Assembly: GCF_000518765.1 (NCBI RefSeq)
Contig: NZ_KI912489.1
Location: forward strand, 66,652-130,651
Reading direction: 5' to 3'
Origin: Ruminococcus flavefaciens ATCC 19208
GTDB lineage: Bacteria; Bacillota; Clostridia; Oscillospirales; Ruminococcaceae
Length of the DNA: 64,000 nucleotides
The translations under genes and the position numbers were made by a program. Positions 1 to 8,205 of the stretch are shown here, piece by piece; within the stretch, counting starts at the first letter, position 1; the number at the start of each line of letters is the position of its first letter. The notes below the pieces were generated by a model. The model searched no databases. It was not told the origin of the DNA and saw nothing but the letters and a program-made list of their open reading frames with translations.

Positions 1-94
1 TCGTCGTTCGGACTCCCCCCTATACCGAATTGAAGTCTCCGTGATAGGAAATCTAAGGTTGAAAGCTGTTAATGCTTTCTTTTGTAAATAAAGC
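1..94. other. Left-edge stretch, unidentified
   Basis: No open reading frame of useful length and no recognisable RNA gene is visible before the terminator at 95-121. It may be the 3' end of a transcript whose gene lies outside the window. I cannot name it. Confidence 0.3.
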
Positions 95-121
95 AAAAGC
101 TCCCGTTTTTCGGGAGCTTTT
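95..121. terminator. Bidirectional intrinsic terminator
   Basis: An 11-bp perfect stem (AAAAGCTCCCG / CGGGAGCTTTT) with a 5-base loop is followed by T-rich sequence on both strands. It ends the leftward operon 127-2322 and probably also a rightward transcript entering from the left edge. Confidence 0.85.
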
Positions 122-126
122 TGTTT

Positions 127-1629
127 TCAGTCCACTTTCATGCTGAGTATTAAGGACGAAAGATTGTAATTCCTCAGGTCGTCACTGTCTGACCTGTTTT
201 GCAGTATCTCGTCCTCTGTTACAGCATCTTCGTTATATGCTGTCAGAACAGCATCATCGGACATTCCCATTATTGTATCGGTATCGAGTTCTTCAAGACA
301 GCCCGCTCTGTACATCTCTATATTGTACTTTGCTATAATAGATTCGGGACGGGAAAAGCACAGTATACCGAACATAAGCACGAATGCAAATGATATATTC
401 CTCGATATCTTCATCTCGAATCTGAACTGCTTTATGATAATAAGTACGAATATTACTGCAAGAAGCACCATGAACCAGCTTGTGTAAAATCTCAGTGCTG
501 TAAGACCGTATCTGTTGATATACATTACCATTTTGCTCATAGCTGTAGCTATAAGGATAAGTGTGAATACGCTTATCATAACGCTGTAGAATTTGAGTGC
601 GAAGGTCTTTTCTCTGCCTGCCTTCTTTGAGAAAAGACTCATAAAGCAGGTGACTCCGAGATTTATGAGCGCAATCGCAAAAAGCTCGAAAAATCCGCGC
701 CTTGCATAGTCGGCATAGGTAAAGCCCTCAGGCAGTGAATTCGTAAAGGCTGAAAGAAAATAGCCAGCCTGAGATATAAAGAATAAAACGTAAAGTATGC
801 ATATGGGAGTTACGGCTGTGTATACGATAAGATTGCTCAGAAAACGCATATTGTATATCCTCTGTGTACACACCTGCTCGTTAAGGGCATTAAGCTCGTT
901 ACGGTGAGTATTTGCGTAAAGCATACCGAAAATATACATAGAGCAGGGGATAGCTAATATGAGCTGAAGAATAGTGTCCCAGAAACCTGTGCCGAAAAAC
1001 CTGCCTGTTATACCGCTGAGCATACGCTCGAGTCCGTCGTCAGCTGACATCAGCAGAGCCGCAACTATTGCCGTAAGAGGTACTGTGATAAGAAGTCCTA
1101 TGAATATGTATTTTGCATTAGAGGCGTTTCTGGAATTAGATACTGAGTCCGAGGTTATTTTTCCCTGCGTACCGAAATGTGAAAGGGGAAATTCAAACAA
1201 AGCCTTGCACATGGCATATGGCAGAAAACGATCGACATTCCTGTTTGAAGCTCCCACAGAGTAAACGAAATATGCTCCTGCACCTATGAGAAATGCAACA
1301 TTCAGGTCTTTTACAAGAGTATTTGCAGTAATTGAAAATACAGTGCTGAAAATGTAAAGAACAGCCGCCAGTAGTTTATTGAAGCGCGAAAACTCACATT
1401 CCTTTTTCTTCATGTAGATGATTGCCGCGGAAATGATAGATATGAAAAGTCCCGTTGTGACAAATCCCATTACATGAAACAGCACATATCTCACGAAGCA
1501 GAATGCCGCTGTCATTGCAAATATAGAAATTGCAACATCTGCCTTTGTGTATTCGGGCTTTTTCGTTTCATCGTGCTGAGCAACAAAAGCTGTGCTCTCA
1601 TTAAATCCGCCAAGCATATTATTCTCCAT
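127..1629 (-). CDS. DUF4153/DUF4173-type polytopic membrane protein
   Basis: A 500-residue integral membrane protein with a soluble, acidic N-terminus, about ten to twelve predicted hydrophobic segments and a short soluble C-terminal tail rich in Asp, Glu and Asn. The segment near residue 310 containing YARRGFFEL resembles the signature of the DUF4153/DUF4173 family, whose biochemical role is unknown. The ATG at 1629 overlaps the end of the upstream small membrane gene by 11 bases, so the two are probably translationally coupled. It is the last gene of a three-gene leftward unit ending at the 95-121 terminator. Family assignment is from motif memory; function is not assigned. Confidence 0.75.
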   Translation of the reverse strand: MENNMLGGFNESTAFVAQHDETKKPEYTKADVAISIFAMTAAFCFVRYVLFHVMGFVTTGLFISIISAAIIYMKKKECEFSRFNKLLAAVLYIFSTVFSITANTLVKDLNVAFLIGAGAYFVYSVGASNRNVDRFLPYAMCKALFEFPLSHFGTQGKITSDSVSNSRNASNAKYIFIGLLITVPLTAIVAALLMSADDGLERMLSGITGRFFGTGFWDTILQLILAIPCSMYIFGMLYANTHRNELNALNEQVCTQRIYNMRFLSNLIVYTAVTPICILYVLFFISQAGYFLSAFTNSLPEGFTYADYARRGFFELFAIALINLGVTCFMSLFSKKAGREKTFALKFYSVMISVFTLILIATAMSKMVMYINRYGLTALRFYTSWFMVLLAVIFVLIIIKQFRFEMKISRNISFAFVLMFGILCFSRPESIIAKYNIEMYRAGCLEELDTDTIMGMSDDAVLTAYNEDAVTEDEILQNRSDSDDLRNYNLSSLILSMKVD

Positions 1630-2014
1630 AATAGTCTCCTCCGTTTTGAAGCATTTCTGCTTCTTCTTTTTTTCCTTTTCTGTATTCTCTGAAACCCGTT
1701 ATCAGCGATATAGGCATAAAAAATATGACCGCAAAGATCTCAGCAGCAGCCATGATCGAGCCATACTCCTCATTTGCTATATCCCTTGCCAGATATGCAG
1801 TCAGCAGCAAGGTAATAAATACAGCTGTGCCCGAGTACCATACATAAGGTCTTGCAAAATTATCAAATGACACCGCTATTGCGGCTGCAAGATGACACAG
1901 GAATTTAGTAATGCAGTATACCGTAAAAAATACCATCATTGGCATAAATATGAGCACTGTGGTCAGCAATGACATCAAAAACCAATAACGTACCTTTTTC
2001 CATTGCTCTTTCAT
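1619..2014 (-). CDS. Small four-helix membrane protein, unknown function
   Basis: A 131-residue protein with about four hydrophobic segments and a basic/acidic C-terminal tail (REYRKGKKEEAE). I place the start at the ATG at 2014, giving MKEQWKKVRYWF, because a GGAGGA ribosome site precedes it by about 6 bases; the reading frame stays open for 70 more codons upstream, but that stretch overlaps the next gene and reads like noise. It overlaps the DUF4153-type gene downstream by 11 bases. No family recognised. Context suggests it works with the two flanking membrane proteins. Confidence 0.7.
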   Translation of the reverse strand: MKEQWKKVRYWFLMSLLTTVLIFMPMMVFFTVYCITKFLCHLAAAIAVSFDNFARPYVWYSGTAVFITLLLTAYLARDIANEEYGSIMAAAEIFAVIFFMPISLITGFREYRKGKKEEAEMLQNGGDYYGE

Positions 2015-2028
2015 TCTGCTTCCTCCGT

Positions 2029-2322
2029 TTACGCTATGAGAAAATAGTCGATACCGTACAGCATAAGTGCCGCCAGCAATACCCTGTACACTGTCATAAC
2101 AGATCCCACTGACTTGGGGATATATTCGTCCTTGAAGTAGAGCCGCTTGAAGCCTATGGGTATGACAGCTGTCATAAGAGCTATAACGCCTGCAATATTC
2201 AGGTATTCGCTGCCCCCTGCGCACAGCACCGAGCAGATAAGAAAATCAAATACACACAAAGCCATATTTATGCCGTAGGTATATCTCAGCTCATGCACCT
2301 TTGTAACTGCTGTTTTTTTCAT
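2029..2322 (-). CDS. Small membrane protein, unknown function
   Basis: A 97-residue protein with about three hydrophobic segments. The start codon at 2322 is preceded by a good GAGGG ribosome site. It is the first gene of the leftward three-gene membrane unit (2322 to 127), ending 14 bases before the next gene's start. No known domain is recognised. A TATAAT-like hexamer lies about 30 bases upstream of the start, without a good -35 element. Confidence 0.65.
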   Translation of the reverse strand: MKKTAVTKVHELRYTYGINMALCVFDFLICSVLCAGGSEYLNIAGVIALMTAVIPIGFKRLYFKDEYIPKSVGSVMTVYRVLLAALMLYGIDYFLIA

Positions 2323-2419
2323 ACCGATCCCTCCTCAAAGACCTATTATAAATATCTGCATACTATGTTTAGAGTTTGCCCCGATGTGCGAAAATACGTT
2401 ATCCCGTATTATTTCCGCA

Positions 2420-2791
2420 TTATTTTATTGTTATCTGTATCTCGGAATGAACGTCCCTTCTGTCCCCTCTTGCCATTACCATGACATTGAGCTTTCCTGT
2501 CTTTTCGCCTACCGTAAGTGAACTTCCGTCGCTCAATATCGCAAGCTTTTCGTGTCCGCCGTCTACCCACTGAGCACCCGTTATCTCTGCTCCATTGCTG
2601 TTTTCAAATTCAGCTATATCGCTGCACTTTATCTCGGAGGACGGTGGGAATATCAGCTGTTCCTTTGCAGTTATAACAGGTGATCTCTGATAATGCGCTA
2701 TCTGAAACGCAGTATATCCTGCAACGAACAGCCCGAACACGAACATCACAGCTACGATAAGCTTTAATATCCGCCATATCGCCCTTGACAT
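2420..2791 (-). CDS. Membrane-anchored protein, unknown function
   Basis: A 123-residue protein with one N-terminal hydrophobic segment (about residues 8-30) and an extracytoplasmic remainder of beta-rich appearance ending in an alternating hydrophobic strand. I chose the ATG at 2791 (MSRAIWRILKL) because GGGGTGAGG lies just upstream; the longer frame reaches into the HTH gene. It follows the XRE-type regulator by 11 bases and is probably co-transcribed with it and with the DUF2975 gene. Family unknown. Confidence 0.6.
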   Translation of the reverse strand: MSRAIWRILKLIVAVMFVFGLFVAGYTAFQIAHYQRSPVITAKEQLIFPPSSEIKCSDIAEFENSNGAEITGAQWVDGGHEKLAILSDGSSLTVGEKTGKLNVMVMARGDRRDVHSEIQITIK

Positions 2792-2802
2792 ATCCTCACC
2801 CC

Positions 2803-3009
2803 TTATTCCCGTCTGAATTCCAGTATATCTCCCGGCTGACACTCAAGCTCCTCGCATATCTTTTCAAGGGTCGAAAAGCGTACTGCCTTTGCCTTGCCTG
2901 TTTTCAGTATGGATAGATTTGCAGTTGTTATGCCTACTCTTTCGGCAAGCTCCTGAGAGGACATCTTCCGCTTCGCCATCATTACATCAAGATTAACTAT
3001 GATCGGCAT
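2803..3009 (-). CDS. XRE/YozG-type HTH regulator
   Basis: A 68-residue Cro/CI-type helix-turn-helix protein that is almost all DNA-binding domain: the recognition core SSQELAERVGITTANLSILK is followed by FSTLEKICEELECQPGDILEF, the usual ending of this compact family. The ATG at 3009 is used because AAGGAGG sits 7-8 bases upstream; a GTG at 3018 would overlap the ribosome site. It lies 13 bases downstream of a DUF2975 membrane gene, a pairing common in Firmicutes in which the membrane protein may modulate the regulator (inference). Confidence 0.88.
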   Translation of the reverse strand: MPIIVNLDVMMAKRKMSSQELAERVGITTANLSILKTGKAKAVRFSTLEKICEELECQPGDILEFRRE

Positions 3010-3022
3010 GGAAAACACCTCC

Positions 3023-3490
3023 TTATATAGTAAAGTCGTTTTCCGACTTTATCTCTACAGCCTTTTCAAACACGTTTTTCAGCACGCGCATGATAAGCCC
3101 GAACATTATTGCCACCATTCCTACAAAGGCAAATATAGAGCTCCACAGTCCGAATATGATGCACACAACTCCCGCTGCCATACATATCCACGATATCCTT
3201 CTCAGGCAGCTTGTATTCTTCGGTATGAACACCTCGTCCCTGCTGATATTGCCGAGAAGCACGTGTAAATTCCATAATGCCGCAAGTGCAAGTGCATCGC
3301 ATACATAAAGCGATATACACATCGGTATGAACATTGTCTCTCTGTCAAGTATGCCTGCGGCTTCTACAGTCATCATGTACTGATACCAATCGGCTATTGT
3401 GGGTATGAAAAATGCCACAAATACAGCCACACCTGCTGCCGCTATCGTAAGCACTCGGGATAAAAAAAGAGATTTGTTATTATTCCACAT
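3023..3490 (-). CDS. DUF2975 family membrane protein
   Basis: A 155-residue protein with four hydrophobic segments in the DUF2975 pattern: TM1 after a short polar N-terminus, a loop containing an FIPM-like stretch, then three more helices, ending in a charged tail. The ATG at 3490 (MWNNNKSLFL) is preceded by AAGGAG at a normal distance and is preferred over an upstream GTG at 3508. A strong promoter lies at 3537-3565. It heads the DUF2975-HTH-anchored protein operon. Confidence 0.8.
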   Translation of the reverse strand: MWNNNKSLFLSRVLTIAAAGVAVFVAFFIPTIADWYQYMMTVEAAGILDRETMFIPMCISLYVCDALALAALWNLHVLLGNISRDEVFIPKNTSCLRRISWICMAAGVVCIIFGLWSSIFAFVGMVAIMFGLIMRVLKNVFEKAVEIKSENDFTI

Positions 3491-3536
3491 ATATCTGCGC
3501 TCCTTCACATTTTTTCGTTTTTCTTACTGTGACTAT

Positions 3537-3565
3537 AGTATAACACATAAAATATCATTTGTCAA
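3537..3565 (-). promoter_or_regulatory. SigA-type promoter of DUF2975-HTH operon
   Basis: On the minus strand a perfect TTGACA (3565-3560) and TATACT (3542-3537) are separated by exactly 17 bases, about 45 bases before the start at 3490. It is divergent from the promoter at 3613-3641. Confidence 0.85.
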
Positions 3566-3612
3566 TAGAAAATTATCGTTTTTCAATAATTTTTTTCTGT
3601 TTTTCAAAACCG

Positions 3613-3641
3613 TTGCTTTTTTCGTGAAAAAATGGTATAAT
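3613..3641 (+). promoter_or_regulatory. Promoter of ECF sigma gene
   Basis: TTGCTT (3613-3618) and a perfect TATAAT (3636-3641) lie 17 bases apart, about 70 bases upstream of the sigma factor start at 3713. Confidence 0.75.
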
Positions 3642-3712
3642 AAAGTGTCTGAAATCGCCCTATTCATTCGATTATTTCTATTGAATGCATTCAAAAAAAG
3701 GAGGAGTTTCTG

Positions 3713-4291
3713 ATGACAGATGCCGAACTGAAAGAGCTTATGTCTCAGTCTGTACCCAAATGTCACAGAGCAGTCTTTGATCGTTACTGTAACTATGTTT
3801 ATGCGATCGTAATAGATATCCTCAGAAATTGTGGGACTCGTGAGGATATAGAGGACTGTGTAAGTGATATATTCATGAAATTATATAAGCGCTTTGATGT
3901 AAACACGGATTTTTCAGGTAATCTCAAGGGATATATAGGTACGATATCAAGGAATACAGCTATAGATGCCTTCCGCAGACTAAGTACCCATAACAACAGA
4001 AATTTCTCCATTGAAGAAAACAATATGGAAGAGCTACGCTCTGACGACTCACTCATGGAAAACTCGGAAAAAAAGGAACAATCACGTATCATTCTCGGAA
4101 AGATCAAGGAATTGGGAGAGCCCGACTCGACTATCATCATCCAGCAGTACTACTATAACAGGACAGCCAAGGAGATCGCAGAAAGTATTTCTATGTCATC
4201 TGCTGCCGTTCAGAAGCGCAGCAGCCGCGCAAAACAAAGACTTAAATCGCTTCTCGCTGAAGCAGGCATTGGCAAGGAGGGGCTGATTTGA
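3713..4291 (+). CDS. ECF-type RNA polymerase sigma factor
   Basis: A 192-residue sigma-70 family protein with only regions 2 and 4. Region 2 is seen in REDIEDCVSDIFMKLYKRF and GYIGTISRNTAIDAFRR, region 4 in NRTAKEIAESISMSSAAVQKRSSRAKQRLK. It would direct RNA polymerase to a small regulon. The ATG at 3713 follows AGGAGGAG at ideal spacing. Its stop (TGA, 4289-4291) overlaps the TTG start of the next gene, the classic arrangement of an ECF factor with its membrane anti-sigma partner. The sigma gene is intact while the partner carries a frameshift. Confidence 0.9.
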   Translation: MTDAELKELMSQSVPKCHRAVFDRYCNYVYAIVIDILRNCGTREDIEDCVSDIFMKLYKRFDVNTDFSGNLKGYIGTISRNTAIDAFRRLSTHNNRNFSIEENNMEELRSDDSLMENSEKKEQSRIILGKIKELGEPDSTIIIQQYYYNRTAKEIAESISMSSAAVQKRSSRAKQRLKSLLAEAGIGKEGLI

Positions 4292-5606
4292 GTTTATTTA
4301 AGGAGATTGATAACATGATCATTGACAAAATTTCGGAGGAATTCCCTGTTCTCACAGAGGCTGAGAAGGAGAGAATTTTTGCAATGAGCGAAAAAAAGTA
4401 CAACATGGATAACCAAGACAAAAATAATATGGTTTTCGATGAGGATACAGAGGTAAGAGGCGTTGAGCAGTACAACAGACCAATATTGTCAAGAATAGTA
4501 AGTACAGCTGCTGCTGTTGCTGTTCTTACCCAGGCATTGCAGGAGGATCGGCATTTCTTAAATACAGAAAAAACAATGTCCTTCCTAATTCACAGGTACA
4601 GCCTACCGCTGCTGTTACCGAAAAAACTACGGATAAAAAAGAAGATATAATATCCGAATATGAAAATATTGCTTTTGAAATGACAAATAAATTTGCAGAA
4701 CTGGAAAATAAGTATTATTTTCACGCTCTGAGCGTTGATGTTGATGATACTCTTGCATTTAATGTATACAATTCCGATTATCCGGGTCAAAAAGCAGAAG
4801 AGATACATTATTACAGAGTAACAGACGCTGATTTTCAATCGGGCAATGACCTGAAGAACGCTGTAAAAGGCTTGCTTACAGATGATTATTATAACAGACT
4901 TGTAAATGTAAATTCAGGTTCGGATTATGAAACTCTTATAATAGAGCCTCAGAACATATATCTTTATCAAAGTTCGGATTTTGACAGGGATTTAAGTGAT
5001 TATGACAATAATTCAGATATAGATCTGGTAAATATGAATTACCACTCACTGGACTTTATCACCTATAACAGCAGCTTCTATGTTTCATCTTTCTACAACA
5101 AGATGCCGGAGAGCAGCAATTATTCCAGCTATCCTGTAATAATAAGCCATGATGATAACTCATTCTCTGCAACTGTATTTGCTAATTTCTATCCTTTCAT
5201 AAACACTGACAGTTCAAACGTCGGCACAAAGCTCAAATTTGACTTTGTATGCGACAACGGCGAATGGAAGATCAATAATATAGATGTCGGACGTAATATG
5301 GAATGTGCAGCCGCATATGCCATAAAGGACTATTTCCTGAATGTCTGCGAAGATTACAAAGCCGGCGATCTTATGATCTCAAAGGATACTTCAAAGAATG
5401 ATCTTGAAGAGGATGTTATTATTTTAAACAACGATGACGATAAGAGCTGTAAGGCATACTGCGTTATCAAAGATAAGAACGGCAAGGATTACCTTGAGTT
5501 CAAGGCTACTGTCCTATTCTACTGTGACGGATTCGATTACGAAAAAACGATACATGATCGTTCAGGATTTAAACTGTCTAATATATCGGTAAAGCCGATA
5601 AACTGA
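4288..5606 (+). pseudogene. Frameshifted membrane partner (putative anti-sigma) of the ECF factor
   Basis: Two reading frames together make one protein. Frame 1 starts at TTG 4288 (AAGGAGG 7 bases upstream, start overlapping the sigma stop), encodes an acidic cytoplasmic domain of about 70 residues and begins a membrane helix (STAAAVAVLT). Near 4530 the helix continues in another frame (GIAGGSAFLKYRKNN) and runs without a stop through the frame that reaches 5606, about 310 residues of extracytoplasmic domain rich in Asp, Tyr, Asn and Ser. Joining the frames gives cytoplasmic region, one TM helix and a large outer domain, the usual anti-sigma layout. The shift needs a 1-base loss or 2-base gain. 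It may be a true mutation or a sequencing error. No slippery heptamer is visible, so programmed frameshifting is unlikely. Confidence 0.75.
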
Positions 5607-5646
5607 CAAAAACTGCTGTAAAGGCAGTTATTCGGGTATATGTTAA

Positions 5647-5675
5647 GCCCCGAGGCATTGCCTCGGGGCTTTTTG
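5647..5675 (+). terminator. Intrinsic terminator after the anti-sigma region
   Basis: A 10-bp stem GCCCCGAGGC / GCCTCGGGGC with a 3-base loop is followed by a T run. It lies between the convergent anti-sigma pseudogene and the GH5 gene and could serve the former directly. Confidence 0.88.
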
Positions 5676-5681
5676 TCTGCA

Positions 5682-6872
5682 TCAGTTCTGTTTATTTCCT
5701 GTACAAAGACCTGCCATAGGGTCTTTGTTCTTTACGCCTTTTACTATAGCTTCAATAATAGCAGGCTGAGTCTGTGTAAGCTTGCGCCTGTCAAAAAGTG
5801 CCAAACCATACTTGCCGTTGAAGCCGTTATCCCAGTATATTGGAGTTATACCGTTCATTGCGGCAGTTCCCGCAACAAAGCCGTTGTAGTATGCGCGATT
5901 CTCTTCTATTTTACCTGCTATGGCTTCGTTGGCTATACCCTTGTCGATACAGCCGAATTCACCCAGTACAACGGGTATTCCCTTGTCGATATACTTCTTT
6001 TTCAGCTTTTCGAACTGGAACTGCATATGGCTCTCGTCGCCCCAGTTGGCAACGCTGTCGGGTGAGAGTCCGTACTCGTCGGATATACTCTGCCCCTTTT
6101 CGCCCCAGAGAAAAACGTCCTTTTCCTCTTCGCCGCAGTAGTCCCACGGATCGTAAAAATGCACGGAAAGTATGAGCCTTCCCTCATCGGCGGTATTGCC
6201 CTTGTCCTCTGGGAAACAGAAGCCGTAGTCTCCGCAGGTATAATCTATATTTGTATTCCAGCCGCAGACCATGAGCCAGCGGTGAGTATTGTTCTTTCCG
6301 CATTCACGGACAGTATCAACAAATATGCGGTTGTAATCATTGATATTCACGTAATACTCGGGCACAGGTTCGTGATATACGCCGTCAAAAACCTCGTTCA
6401 TGCTCTCGAATATGAGGTGCTCATCAAGGTCGGCAAAGCGTTCAGCCACCTGTCTCCATACAGCTCTGAACTTCTTCTTTATCCTGTCCTGATCATTTTC
6501 ATCACATAGCAGCCAGCCGCCGTTTATAGTGTGGTATGCGTCGCCGTGGATATTGATTATCACGAACATATCCCTTTTGTAGCAGTAATCCACTACCTCG
6601 GCTATTCTTTCGAGCCAGTCACGGTCGATCATATATCCGTTTTTATCATCTATCTTGCTCAGGTAAGTTATGGGTATCCTTATGGTATTAAAGCCTGCAT
6701 CGGCAACTGCGTCTATTATCTCCTGCGATGTCTTGGGATTGCCCCATACTGTCTCGCTGGGAGTTCCGTCGAAATTCGCTTCGAGAGTATTGCCGCAGTT
6801 CCAGCCCACTCCCATTTTTTCCGCGATATCAGCCGACGAAGCTGTAAATATTCTGTTGTCCTTTATGCCCAT
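5682..6872 (-). CDS. GH5 endoglucanase-like glycoside hydrolase
   Basis: A 396-residue single-domain GH5 protein. GWNCGNTLEA and VWGNPKT near the N-terminus match the subfamily-4 type of cellulase/xyloglucanase. The acid/base Glu is in FESMNE (about E160) and the nucleophile in VVLGEFG (about E305). There is no signal peptide, dockerin or carbohydrate-binding module, so the enzyme is probably cytoplasmic or exported in an unusual way. I use the ATG at 6872: a good promoter (6948-6977) lies inside the longer open frame that reaches 6977, so translation must begin downstream of it, and GGGG precedes 6872. An ATG at 6911 is an alternative. Substrate is inferred only from family. Confidence 0.88.
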   Translation of the reverse strand: MGIKDNRIFTASSADIAEKMGVGWNCGNTLEANFDGTPSETVWGNPKTSQEIIDAVADAGFNTIRIPITYLSKIDDKNGYMIDRDWLERIAEVVDYCYKRDMFVIINIHGDAYHTINGGWLLCDENDQDRIKKKFRAVWRQVAERFADLDEHLIFESMNEVFDGVYHEPVPEYYVNINDYNRIFVDTVRECGKNNTHRWLMVCGWNTNIDYTCGDYGFCFPEDKGNTADEGRLILSVHFYDPWDYCGEEEKDVFLWGEKGQSISDEYGLSPDSVANWGDESHMQFQFEKLKKKYIDKGIPVVLGEFGCIDKGIANEAIAGKIEENRAYYNGFVAGTAAMNGITPIYWDNGFNGKYGLALFDRRKLTQTQPAIIEAIVKGVKNKDPMAGLCTGNKQN

Positions 6873-6947
6873 TACGCCGGTATCCCCTTTCGCAGAATCA
6901 CAAGCTGTCATTATATCAGATTTGTGCTGTATTATTTTGCTGTATTC

Positions 6948-6977
6948 ATTATACCATAACTTTTCCACCATTTTCAA
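6948..6977 (-). promoter_or_regulatory. Promoter of GH5 gene
   Basis: Minus-strand TTGAAA (6977-6972) and perfect TATAAT (6953-6948) with an 18-base spacer. It overlaps the first codons of the longest open frame and therefore argues for the shorter GH5 start. Confidence 0.75.
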
Positions 6978-7034
6978 CCTACAGTTGAAACAGGAGATTA
7001 TATGCTACAAAAAAGCGTTTTTTCTACCCATGTA

Positions 7035-7063
7035 TTGACACTGCTGCTCAAAACAGGTACAAT
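7035..7063 (+). promoter_or_regulatory. Promoter of alcohol dehydrogenase operon
   Basis: A perfect TTGACA (7035-7040) and TACAAT (7058-7063) with 17-base spacing, about 50 bases upstream of the start at 7114. Confidence 0.82.
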
Positions 7064-7113
7064 ATTATTATAAGTAATAAAAGAGATTTTTATATAACGA
7101 ATGAGGTATAAAT

Positions 7114-8205
7114 ATGATATTTTTCATGCCTGCAAAGGTAATTTACGAGCCTGACTGCGTCGTTTCTCACAGCAGAGACTTAGCAGCTCTAGGTTCTCAC
7201 GCACTTATAGTTACAGGACATAATTCTTCAAAGAAAAACGGCTCTCTCGATGACGTTATCACTGCACTTGAGATGCACGGCGTAAAATATACGGTATTCA
7301 GCGAGACAGAGGAAAATCCTTCCGTTGAAACGATAATGAAAGCGCGTGATATGGGACTTTCCTGCGGCGCCGACTTCGTAATCGGAGTGGGCGGCGGTTC
7401 AGCTCTCGACGCTTCAAAGGCTGTTGCGGTAATGATGAAAGATCCCGAAAGCTCATGGGAGCTTATGTATGACAGCTCCGCTTCTCCGCAGCATCTGCCA
7501 TTGGCTGCTGTTCCAACAACCTGCGGAACAGGCTCTGAGGTAACGGGAGTCTCCGTACTCACACGGCATGACCTAAGAACAAAGATGTCTATGGTACACA
7601 AGGTATTCCCCGATATAGCACTATGTGACGGAAAATACCTGCTTACTGCGCCGAAACATCTCATTGCAAATACTGCGGTTGACGCTATCAGCCATATGAT
7701 AGAAAGCTATATAAACTCTGCTGCTTCGCCCTTCAGCCGTATGTGTGCCGACAGCGGTATGAAGCTCTGGAAAAGCTGCAAGGACTTCCTTGCAGGAGAT
7801 ATGCCCATTGACGCAAAAACTGCCAATGACCTGCTCACTGCGTCTACCTTTGGCGGAATGGCTATCGCTCAGACAGGCACTACCCTGCCCCATGCTCTAA
7901 GCTATACTCTCACCTATGAGGGCGGTATCCCTCACGGTGCGGCTGTTGGAGCTTTTCAGCGGGGCTATCTCAGGAACGCCGATCGCTCCGACCGCGAACA
8001 TATCCTGTCATTGACAGGTTTTGCGGATACAGATGAGCTGGGACAGTTCATTGCTGATATAAGCCCTGTAAACGTGCCTCAGGAGCTTCTGGAAAAGGCT
8101 GCGGAAATTCTCCTCGGCAATCCGAAAAAGCTTGCAAGCTGTCCATATAATGCAAATACGGACGTTATACGCGATATTATCGGAGGTGTCATATGTTCTG
8201 GCTGA
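7114..8205 (+). CDS. Iron-containing alcohol dehydrogenase
   Basis: A 363-residue group III (iron-type) dehydrogenase, an NAD(P)-dependent cytoplasmic oxidoreductase acting on alcohols or aldehydes. The dinucleotide motif GVGGGSALDASK is at about 91-102. The metal ligands are visible as D190, H194 (VDAISHMIES), H260 (LPHALSY) and H274 (IPHGAAV). PTTCGTGSEVT is also typical. Slightly shorter than the usual 380-390 residues, mainly at the C-terminus. It overlaps the phosphoesterase gene downstream by 13 bases, indicating a two-gene operon. Substrate cannot be told from sequence. Confidence 0.93.
   Translation: MIFFMPAKVIYEPDCVVSHSRDLAALGSHALIVTGHNSSKKNGSLDDVITALEMHGVKYTVFSETEENPSVETIMKARDMGLSCGADFVIGVGGGSALDASKAVAVMMKDPESSWELMYDSSASPQHLPLAAVPTTCGTGSEVTGVSVLTRHDLRTKMSMVHKVFPDIALCDGKYLLTAPKHLIANTAVDAISHMIESYINSAASPFSRMCADSGMKLWKSCKDFLAGDMPIDAKTANDLLTASTFGGMAIAQTGTTLPHALSYTLTYEGGIPHGAAVGAFQRGYLRNADRSDREHILSLTGFADTDELGQFIADISPVNVPQELLEKAAEILLGNPKKLASCPYNANTDVIRDIIGGVICSG

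Noticed and set aside
1-94. Possible RNA gene 3' end at the window edge
   Set aside because: I could not match it to tmRNA, RNase P, 5S or SRP RNA.
4520-4545. Programmed frameshift in the anti-sigma gene
   Set aside because: No slippery heptamer, internal Shine-Dalgarno or stimulatory hairpin is visible; mutation or sequencing error is simpler.
6873-6977. N-terminal 35-codon extension of the GH5 gene
   Set aside because: It contains a near-perfect promoter and no ribosome site at its start.
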